Shown here: piece after piece, positions 57,664 through 64,000 of the stretch
Position numbering within the stretch: position 1 is the stretch's first letter
Layout: each line of letters begins with the position of its first letter
DNA from: Parasphingorhabdus sp. SCSIO 66989
GTDB lineage: Bacteria; Pseudomonadota; Alphaproteobacteria; Sphingomonadales; Sphingomonadaceae
Reading direction: 5' to 3'
DNA: 64,000 nucleotides
NCBI RefSeq assembly: GCF_032852305.1
Contig: NZ_CP136594.1
Location: 1,339,501-1,403,500 of the forward strand
Position numbers and translations under genes: made by a program
The notes under the pieces: model-generated
Databases searched by the model: none
The model's input: the letters and a program-made list of their open reading frames with translations, nothing else
What the model was told of the DNA's origin: nothing

Positions 57664-58123
57664 GGCCGAAAAATCAAAAGACCGCCCACAACCGCCGCAG
57701 CGCAGAGATTATGCCGAATTTGTTGCGATCACCTCGCGCTGGTCAGACAATGATATTTATGGCCATATCAATAACGCCATATCCTATTTCTATTTTGACA
57801 CCGCCGTGAACGAGTTGCTGATCAGCCATGATGTCCTCGATATTCATGGCGGCGAGACCATCGGGCTGGTTGTGGAAACGCGCTGTTCCTATCACAAGCC
57901 CATGGCCTTTCCCGATCGCATCCATGCCGGGGTTCGGGTTGAGCATATCGGCAACAGCGCGGTGCGCTATGGCGTGGCGTTATTCACCAATGAAGATGAC
58001 AGCGCCTCGGCAAATGGCGTGTTCACCCATGTCTATGTTGACCGCGAGAACCGTCGCCCGGTGCCGCTGCCGACCGACTTGCGCGGGGTTTTGGAGAAGC
58101 TGCAAATCAGAGGTGATGCATGA
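57650..58123 (+). CDS. Acyl-CoA thioesterase, hot-dog fold (4HBT)
   Basis: 157 residues. ITSRWSDNDIYGHINNAISYFYFDTAVNEL carries the catalytic Asp and the D-x-x-GHxNN loop of 4-hydroxybenzoyl-CoA thioesterase-type enzymes. ATG 57650 has GGAGG at good spacing; the adjacent ATG at 57647 is closer than usual. It overlaps the dehydrogenase end and the hydratase start (ATGA). Confidence 0.86.
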   Translation: MPPGKAEKSKDRPQPPQRRDYAEFVAITSRWSDNDIYGHINNAISYFYFDTAVNELLISHDVLDIHGGETIGLVVETRCSYHKPMAFPDRIHAGVRVEHIGNSAVRYGVALFTNEDDSASANGVFTHVYVDRENRRPVPLPTDLRGVLEKLQIRGDA

Positions 58124-58866
58124 GCGATATGGTATTGATCGAGAATAACGGCGGCGTTCTGACACTTACGCTGAATCGCCCCGATGCACTCAATGCCTTT
58201 CGTCCCGAAATGCTCGAAGCCATGCGCGATGCCATTGCTGGCGCTGGACCTGATGTGCGCGTAGCCGTGATTGCCGGCTCGGGCAGGGCGTTTTCGGCAG
58301 GTGTCGATCTGAAGGTCTTGCAGGGCATTGAGCCCAAGGCAGGCAAAATTGGTGATGTATTCGATAAACCCAGCGCCGAATTTGGTGCAGCGGTGAGGGC
58401 TGCGCCTTTTCCTGTCATCGCTAAAGTGCATGGTTTTTGCTTCACCGGCGCGCTGGAGATCGCGCTGCATTGCGATATGATCTTTACCACCGTCAAAACC
58501 AAATTCGGCGATACACATGTCAAATTCGGCATTCGCCCGACCTGGGGCATGACCCAAAACTTACCACGTGCGATCGGCATCAGACGCTCCCGCGAACTAT
58601 CGTTTACCGCACGTACTTTATTGGGCGAAGAAGCCGCCGCGATTGGTCTCGCCAATGCAGCGGTTGAAGATGAAGCGGCTCTTAATGCGCTGGTAACAGA
58701 GCGTTGCGAGCAAATTGTCGCCAATTCTCAGACGGCTATTGCCGCGATGAAAGACCTTTATCGGCTTGCTGAAGAGGGCCAGGGTATAGAGCCATCACTG
58801 ACCGCGGAATTAGCCCGCGAATATCCCGATATTGACGATACAGTGGAGCGGCTGGCGGGCTTTTGA
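58120..58866 (+). CDS. Enoyl-CoA hydratase/isomerase
   Basis: 248 residues of the crotonase family: VLTLTLNRPDALNAF, VIAGSGRAFSAGVDLK (oxyanion hole), FCFTGALEIALHCDMIF and FGDTHVKFGIRPTWGMTQNLPR. The typical Glu residues of true hydratases are not clearly both present, so an isomerase or hydrolase is possible. Third gene of an acyl-CoA run with thioesterase and dehydrogenase. Confidence 0.88.
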   Translation: MSDMVLIENNGGVLTLTLNRPDALNAFRPEMLEAMRDAIAGAGPDVRVAVIAGSGRAFSAGVDLKVLQGIEPKAGKIGDVFDKPSAEFGAAVRAAPFPVIAKVHGFCFTGALEIALHCDMIFTTVKTKFGDTHVKFGIRPTWGMTQNLPRAIGIRRSRELSFTARTLLGEEAAAIGLANAAVEDEAALNALVTERCEQIVANSQTAIAAMKDLYRLAEEGQGIEPSLTAELAREYPDIDDTVERLAGF

Positions 58867-58941
58867 AGCCCCGGCATAGAGCCATTTGTTGCAGTTTATC
58901 CGCACATGACAGTTTTTCGTCGGAAACGTAAAATTTGTTCT

Positions 58942-58956
58942 TGATATGGTATATCA
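58942..58956. promoter_or_regulatory. Zur-like palindrome upstream of the TonB receptor
   Basis: Perfect palindrome TGATAT-GGT-ATATCA, 59 bp before the receptor ATG in a region with AT-rich promoter character. Shape and context (His-rich receptor downstream) fit a zinc-responsive Zur operator. Confidence 0.55.
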
Positions 58957-59015
58957 TTAACAATAGACGCAGCGGTCAACTCAACAACAGATAATAAACG
59001 TAAAGGCTCTTCGCT

Positions 59016-61271
59016 ATGCGCCGCAAATATGCTGCACTTTTCACCGCGCTTCTGACCACCACAATGGCAACCCCGGCTCTGGCTGATGACCAGAGTGCTT
59101 CTGCCACTGCTCCGGCTGACGACCAGTTGCAGCAGGACCGTGAACGCAACATCAATACCGAGGATTATCACACCTTGCCCGGTATTGTTGTCACGGCAGA
59201 CTATGTTGATGATCTCAACCTCGTCGCCAACAAGTCGATCCTGGAAGGCGATGAACTTACCCAGGAACTTGAACCGCAAATAGGCGAAATGCTGACCAAG
59301 CTGCCCGGTGTTTCTGCAACCAGCTTTACTCCAGGCGCTTCGCGTCCGGTTCTGCGTGGTTTCCAGGGTCGCCGTATTCTTGTTTTGAACGACGGCTTGG
59401 GTACCATTGATGTTTCGACCAGCTCTGCGGACCATGCTGTGACGGTCGAGCCGCTGCTGCTTGAGCGCATTGAGGTTCTGCAGGGGCCGACGACACTGCT
59501 GTTTGGCGGTAATGCTTTGGGCGGTGCGGTGAACAGCATCGACAAACGTATTCCGCGCAATCGACTGGAAGACGAACCTTTCCACCTCGACGTATTGGGC
59601 AGCTTCGCCTCGGCGGCCAATGAACGCAGCGTTGGTGCCAGCCTTGATTTCGCGCTGGGCGACAATCTCGTTTTCCATGTCGATGGCAATTATCGCAATA
59701 CCGATGACCTTGAGGTTGGCGGATTTGTTCTGTCGCCGGAATTGCGCGCGGAACAGCTTGAGATTGCGGCTGAGGAAACCGAAGAAGGCAATTTTGAAGA
59801 AGCGGAAGAGGCTCAAGAATTGGCCGAACTGCGCAACCGCATTCCCAATACCGCGACCGAGACCTACAGCTTTGGCGGCGGCCTGAGCTGGTTCGGTGAT
59901 GGCGGCATGTTCGGTGTCTCTGTCAGCTACTTTGATAGCGATTATGGTGTGCCCGCTCGTCCGGGTGCCGAGCATGCTCATGGCGATGAAGACCATGATG
60001 ACGATCACGATCATGATGACGACCATGATCACGACGATCACGATGATGATCACGATCATGACCATGAGAATGTCACGATTGGCCTGGAACAGGTCAAGGT
60101 GGATTTCCGTGGCGAGATTGATCTGCAGGGTTTCTTCCAGAAACTGACCCTGCGCGGCTCCTATGCCGATTTCGAGCAAATCGAATTCGAGGGCGACGAG
60201 GTCGGAACGGTATTTACCAATCAGGGTATTGAAGCCCGCGCCGAGTTGGTACAGGCGGATCGTGGAGGCTGGCGCGGTGCTTCGGGTATCCAGTACAGCT
60301 TCAGCGATTTCTCCGCTGTCGGTGCAGAGGCCTTTGTACCGCCTAACGAAACCAGCCAGTTCGGTATCTTCACGGTGCAGGAATATACCACCGGCAATTT
60401 CGATATTGAAGGCGCGCTGCGCGTCGACTTCGTAAATAGCGATGTTCAGGACCGTGGCGATGATCCCCGTTTCGCCAATTTTGTCGACGTTTTGGGTATC
60501 AACCGCGACTTCACGAGTGTCTCTGGAGCTCTGGGCTTTGGCTATTTCTTTGATGAAGGAGCCAAGATTGGTATCAATTTAAGCCGTTCAGAACGTGCCC
60601 CGGCACCAGAAGAGCTATTCTCCAACGGTCCGCATATCGCGACCCAGGCATTTGAAGTCGGTAACCCTGATTTTGATACCGAGCGCAGCATGGGCGGTGA
60701 AATCTATCTGCAGATTGAGCGCCCAACCTGGCAGTTTGGCGTTACCGCTTACTATAATGACTTTGAGAACTTCCTGATCGACGTGCCAACAGGCGAAGAG
60801 GAAGATGGTCTGCCGGTATTCCAGTTCATTCAGAACGATGCCGAATTCTATGGCTTTGAAGCGCAGGGCTCGGTGCTGTTGGCGCGGGCAGGGGACTTCA
60901 ATTTTACCGCTGATACTGTGGTTGACTATACCCGCGCCTCACTGGATGGCCTCGGTCCGGTGCCACGTATCCCGCCCCTGCGCGTTCTTGGAGGTCTGGA
61001 AGCTCAGAGCGACTCGATCACCGGCCGCGTTGAGGTTGAGTGGTTTGACGATCAGGAGCGCAACGCCAATTTCGAGACCGAAACCGAGGGCTTTACGTTG
61101 GTCAATGCACAGGTCGCCTGGAAGCCGATGGGGCCCAATGGCAATGTGACACTGCTGGCTTCTGCCAACAATATCTTTGATGTCGTGGGTCGCCGTGCGG
61201 CAAGCTTTACCAAAGACTTTGCGCCGCTGGCCGGTCGCGATTTCCGGGTATCGGCACGAATGAGCTTCTAA
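59016..61271 (+). CDS. TonB-dependent outer-membrane receptor, ZnuD-like
   Basis: 751 residues. Signal peptide to about residue 25 (MRRKYAALFTALLTTTMATPALA), a plug domain (LPGIVVTADYVDD, PGVSATSFTPGASRPVLRGFQGRRILVLNDG) and a beta-barrel ending in F. An extracellular loop at about 319-350 is almost only His and Asp, which strongly suggests metal binding. ZnuD-type receptors import zinc under limitation. The Zur-like palindrome upstream agrees. Confidence 0.88.
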   Translation: MRRKYAALFTALLTTTMATPALADDQSASATAPADDQLQQDRERNINTEDYHTLPGIVVTADYVDDLNLVANKSILEGDELTQELEPQIGEMLTKLPGVSATSFTPGASRPVLRGFQGRRILVLNDGLGTIDVSTSSADHAVTVEPLLLERIEVLQGPTTLLFGGNALGGAVNSIDKRIPRNRLEDEPFHLDVLGSFASAANERSVGASLDFALGDNLVFHVDGNYRNTDDLEVGGFVLSPELRAEQLEIAAEETEEGNFEEAEEAQELAELRNRIPNTATETYSFGGGLSWFGDGGMFGVSVSYFDSDYGVPARPGAEHAHGDEDHDDDHDHDDDHDHDDHDDDHDHDHENVTIGLEQVKVDFRGEIDLQGFFQKLTLRGSYADFEQIEFEGDEVGTVFTNQGIEARAELVQADRGGWRGASGIQYSFSDFSAVGAEAFVPPNETSQFGIFTVQEYTTGNFDIEGALRVDFVNSDVQDRGDDPRFANFVDVLGINRDFTSVSGALGFGYFFDEGAKIGINLSRSERAPAPEELFSNGPHIATQAFEVGNPDFDTERSMGGEIYLQIERPTWQFGVTAYYNDFENFLIDVPTGEEEDGLPVFQFIQNDAEFYGFEAQGSVLLARAGDFNFTADTVVDYTRASLDGLGPVPRIPPLRVLGGLEAQSDSITGRVEVEWFDDQERNANFETETEGFTLVNAQVAWKPMGPNGNVTLLASANNIFDVVGRRAASFTKDFAPLAGRDFRVSARMSF

Positions 61272-61377
61272 AACCATTGCCTTGACGGCCCTTTCCGTCC
61301 CGCAGCATTGGTGGCGGGAAGGGCCGATCTGCTTCGGGTGGTGGGTTTATCCAATCGACTGAGAGGCGGCGAAGGCG

Positions 61378-62070
61378 ATGGACTATGATAATGACCTTGC
61401 ATTTGCGGTTGAGTGCTATCGTAAGATGCAAAAGGCGTTACCAGGAGCGGATGCGCTCTATAGACTTGTGCTCGCGCAGCTTGAGCACTCTCTTGATGCA
61501 CAAGCGCATATTCTCGTCGCCGGTGCAGGTGGCGGTCGAGAAATAGAGACACTCGGAGCGAGCAGCAGAGCATTTACAATCACTGGCTTTGATCCTTCCG
61601 AGGAAATGCTGCGCATTGCCCGACACTACCGGGAACTCAGCTCAGCGAAGAACCGTACCGGCCTGGTCAAGGGCACCATATCTGATCTTGAAGCGCCCGG
61701 GGCCGGGTTTGATGCGGCCACATCTCTCTTGGTGATGCACTTCTTCCCGGACGAACCTGGACCAGATGGCAAGCTGGCCTATCTGCGCGCCATTAGGCAG
61801 CGCATTAGGCCTGGTGCGGTTTTTCTGCTCGCCGATGTCAGTTATGAAGACGAAGCGGCTTTTGATGCGATGGAGCCGGTTTTCCTGCGTCATGCTGAAC
61901 TTGCCGGGCTGCATCATGATGTTGTGGCCTCTGCTCCGGCGACAATAAAGGCTATGCCAACTATCTCAGGATCGCGAACAGCGGAGTTGTTTGGAGAGAC
62001 AGGGTTCAGCCCGCCTAAACTGTTCTTCCAGACTCTATGGTATCGTGGATGGACGGCGACGGCGGTTTAG
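61378..62070 (+). CDS. Class I SAM-dependent methyltransferase
   Basis: 230 residues. Motif I HILVAGAGGGREIETLG near 42-58, FDPSEEMLRIARHY as motif II, and DAATSLLVMHFFPD as the motif IV-like segment. It resembles small-molecule methyltransferases, substrate unknown. It stands alone between the receptor and RhlE. Confidence 0.82.
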   Translation: MDYDNDLAFAVECYRKMQKALPGADALYRLVLAQLEHSLDAQAHILVAGAGGGREIETLGASSRAFTITGFDPSEEMLRIARHYRELSSAKNRTGLVKGTISDLEAPGAGFDAATSLLVMHFFPDEPGPDGKLAYLRAIRQRIRPGAVFLLADVSYEDEAAFDAMEPVFLRHAELAGLHHDVVASAPATIKAMPTISGSRTAELFGETGFSPPKLFFQTLWYRGWTATAV

Positions 62071-62092
62071 CGCCGCCAGTAATGCGTTGGGA

Positions 62093-63412
62093 TTAGCGCT
62101 CCAGGGCGACTGACAGAAAATCCGGGACCGGCCCGTTCCAGCCGCCATCATCGCCATCCAGTTCCGGCCTTTCTGGATTAAGCGTTTGTTTGCGTGGCTT
62201 GCCGGTTTTCTTTTCCTTTTCGAGCTTGTCTTCTGCTGGCCGCTCGGTTTTGCCTTTGCCCTTGGGGTTGTCGCCGGGCGCGCGCATTGCGTTCTTCAGC
62301 GGATTGGCGATTTCCTCAATCGCTTGACCGGTTAGCGCCTCAATATTGGCAATGTTCTCGCTGTCATCTTCGGTAAAGAATGTGAATGCCTTTCCGGTGG
62401 CGCCAGCGCGGCCTGTTCGCCCGATGCGATGGACATAGTCATCCGGATGCCAGGGTGCGTCAAAGTTGAACACATGGCTGACGCCTTTGATATCAAGTCC
62501 GCGCGCCGCAACATCTGACGCCACCAAAATGTTGATGGTATCTGCTTTGAACCGGTCAAGCTCCGCCAGTCGGTTTGACTGATCCATATCGCCATGAATC
62601 TCGCCGGAATCAAAGCCATGGCGCTTGAGGCTTTTGTTGAGCTCACGCACCGTGGTCTTGCGATTGCAGAAGATGATTGCGGTGCGCATGTCATCGGCAT
62701 CGAGCAAGTGCCGCAGCAATGCGCGCTTGCCGCGGGTTGTCACCGGAATCTTGGTCTGGCTGATCGCGGTATTGGCTGTTGCTGGACGCGCTACCTCTAT
62801 ATTCTTCGGGTTGCTGAGAAACTTGTCCGCCAGCTTCTTGATCGGCGGCGGCATGGTGGCCGAGAACAACATGGTCTGACGGGTCGTCGGCAGCTTGGAA
62901 CAGATATGCTCAATATCGGGAATAAAGCCCATATCGAGCATTCTGTCGGCCTCATCGATCACCAGCAACTCACAGCCTGTGAGCAATATGTTACCGCGTT
63001 CAAACAGATCCATCAGGCGGCCGGGTGTGGCGATCAAAACGTCAACGCCTTTTTCCAGCGCCTTGACCTGATCGCCCATGGATACCCCGCCAATCAGCAG
63101 CGCCATGGAGAGTTTGTGATATTTGCCGTATTTCTCGAAATTCTCGGCAACCTGCGCCGCTAGCTCACGGGTCGGTTCCAGGATCAGCGAGCGCGGCATA
63201 CGCGCACGCGCACGGCCCTGCGCCAATATGTCGATCATCGGCAGGACAAAGGACGCGGTCTTGCCGGTACCCGTCTGCGCGATGCCGATCAGATCGCGCA
63301 TCATCAATACCGATGGGATGGCCTGCGCCTGGATCGGGGTCGGCTCGCTATAGCCGGCATCGTCCACGGCTTTTAACAATTCAGAAGAAAGGCCGAGATC
63401 GGCAAAATTCAT
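62093..63412 (-). CDS. rhlE: DEAD-box RNA helicase, RhlE type
   Basis: 439 residues. Q motif (FADLGLSSELLKAVDDAGYSEPTPIQAQAIP), AQTGTGKTA, PTRELAAQ, VIDEADRML, SATMP, and HRIGRTGRAG. The basic C-terminal tail of about 60 residues is usual for RhlE. It acts in ribosome assembly and RNA turnover. Start at the first ATG, with no nearby alternative. Confidence 0.93.
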   Translation of the reverse strand: MNFADLGLSSELLKAVDDAGYSEPTPIQAQAIPSVLMMRDLIGIAQTGTGKTASFVLPMIDILAQGRARARMPRSLILEPTRELAAQVAENFEKYGKYHKLSMALLIGGVSMGDQVKALEKGVDVLIATPGRLMDLFERGNILLTGCELLVIDEADRMLDMGFIPDIEHICSKLPTTRQTMLFSATMPPPIKKLADKFLSNPKNIEVARPATANTAISQTKIPVTTRGKRALLRHLLDADDMRTAIIFCNRKTTVRELNKSLKRHGFDSGEIHGDMDQSNRLAELDRFKADTINILVASDVAARGLDIKGVSHVFNFDAPWHPDDYVHRIGRTGRAGATGKAFTFFTEDDSENIANIEALTGQAIEEIANPLKNAMRAPGDNPKGKGKTERPAEDKLEKEKKTGKPRKQTLNPERPELDGDDGGWNGPVPDFLSVALER

Positions 63413-63527
63413 AGTCTATCCGAGAAAAATGGCGCTGAGCGCCGGTTGTTGTTCAATCAGGGAACACAAAGCCGCGCTTTGCGGGCAAAATGCGCAAAAG
63501 TCAATCTATGCAAGAGGTTTGAGCGTG

Positions 63528-63962
63528 TCAGTCCTTTGGTACAAGCTGGCGGATGCGTTTCAACTCGCATTTATTACCAGACCGCGCATGCAAGACGTCG
63601 CGCTCGACGCACAGGCGCCCGTCATTGCTCTGTTCGAGATAGAAACCGGAATAAAAGTCGCGGGCACGACAAGCCTTTTCCAGTTGCGCGCGGATGATCC
63701 GGCGGTCACGCAGATAGAGCAGCATTTGGTCATTGCTGGCGATCTGAACCCCGGCGATGCTGTTCATCGTCAGGCATTTACCAATTTTGCGCTCTTCCCA
63801 GTTGCGGCTGAGCTGTCCGGTCCGGATATCGCTGAGCGGTTGCCTGCGGCTGGTGGTACGCGGGATGCGGATGACGACACGGCGCTGGATACGCATCTGC
63901 ATGACGGTGTCATGGCCATTATGGTCGGCCATCCATTGCATCCAGGGATGATTGTCCGGCAA
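63528..63962 (-). CDS. Conserved small protein, possibly secreted (start uncertain)
   Basis: Up to 144 residues; the conserved part begins near MQMRIQRRVVIRIPR (ATG 63902). Motif KIGKCLTMNSIAGVQIASNDQMLLYLRDRRIIRAQLEKACRARDFYSGFYLEQSNDGRLCVERD with three Cys resembles a small secreted protein family I associate with sphingomonads. A start with signal peptide may lie beyond the window edge. The plus-strand frame over the same bases looks like a shadow. Confidence 0.6.
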   Translation of the reverse strand: MPDNHPWMQWMADHNGHDTVMQMRIQRRVVIRIPRTTSRRQPLSDIRTGQLSRNWEERKIGKCLTMNSIAGVQIASNDQMLLYLRDRRIIRAQLEKACRARDFYSGFYLEQSNDGRLCVERDVLHARSGNKCELKRIRQLVPKD

Positions 63963-64000
63963 TAATTGTTGTTCTTGCGCAGATACTGTTTCTGTCGGCG

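Noticed and set aside
58896-60179. Long minus-strand frame (427 codons) across the receptor gene
   Set aside because: It is antisense to the TonB receptor, whose signal peptide, plug motifs and barrel are clear. The frame translates the His/Asp repeat into a low-complexity Ile/Val/Met run, typical of a shadow.
61283-61327. Terminator after the TonB receptor
   Set aside because: GC-rich inverted arms (CGGCCCTT and AAGGGCCG) pair with a bulge, but no T-run follows. Left as an unassigned stem.

Overview
The window is about 51 kb of an integrated lambda-like siphovirus (prophage) followed by about 13 kb of bacterial chromosome. The host genes point to an alphaproteobacterium, most likely a sphingomonad. 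They include an Anbu proteasome-type protease operon, a ZnuD-like TonB receptor with a His/Asp-rich loop, RhlE, and a small secreted protein of a type I associate with sphingomonads. The phage carries a GapR-like (DUF2312) protein, which also fits an alphaproteobacterial host. The left end of the prophage is cut off: the window opens inside the terminase large subunit. No integrase or intact tRNA was found. The right end appears to be a 20-nt tRNA 3'-end remnant plus terminator at about 51093-51134.

Layout. (1) 2-25112, plus strand, late genes in lambda order: terminase, gpW, portal, S49 protease with an in-frame nested scaffold start, decoration protein, major capsid, head-tail connectors, tail terminator, tail tube, G/GT chaperones joined by a -1 frameshift, tape measure, tail-tip proteins and a DUF2793 tail fibre. 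These are followed by a penicillin-binding-protein-like serine hydrolase, a holin candidate, a SAR-type lysozyme homologue, i-spanin and o-spanin, a coiled-coil membrane protein and a metallophosphoesterase of T5 A1 type. (2) 25109-35162, minus strand: a tightly overlapping early operon with a DNA methyltransferase, GapR-like protein, dNMP kinase-like P-loop protein, MazG-like protein, NrdR-like zinc ribbon, cupin, ThyX and many small unknowns. (3) 35163-35511: a divergent control region. (4) 35512-38704, plus strand: small early genes including an ArdA antirestriction protein, closed by a bidirectional terminator. (5) 38805-40403: an HTH gene and a gene-poor, repeat-rich segment that could be a replication origin. 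(6) 40404-50504: a nuclease and the replication/recombination block. It holds a primase-helicase of VirE type and an HTH regulator on the minus strand. On the plus strand are an Acb2-like anti-CBASS protein, a DUF2800 PD-(D/E)XK nuclease, DUF2815 ssDNA-binding protein, family B DNA polymerase, VRR-NUC nuclease and SNF2-like helicase. (7) 50619-51014: a final HTH regulator, then the putative attachment site.

The most unusual signal is a dispersed palindrome, ATTCAAG-N4-CTTGAAT. It occurs perfectly six times in the prophage, with near matches and at least eleven copies of the extended half-site AAACTTGAAT. Most copies sit a few bases upstream of start codons or in the divergent control region, and I noticed none in the host part. 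They look like operators, or RNA hairpins, of a phage-wide regulatory circuit, possibly controlled by one of the three HTH proteins.

Host part, 51192-63962: a secreted protein; the four-gene Anbu operon (ATP-grasp, alpha-E, transglutaminase, Anbu) on the minus strand; an Fe-alcohol dehydrogenase, thioesterase and enoyl-CoA hydratase run; a zinc-type TonB receptor behind a Zur-like palindrome; a methyltransferase; RhlE; and a conserved small protein. All calls come from reading the sequence. No database search was run.
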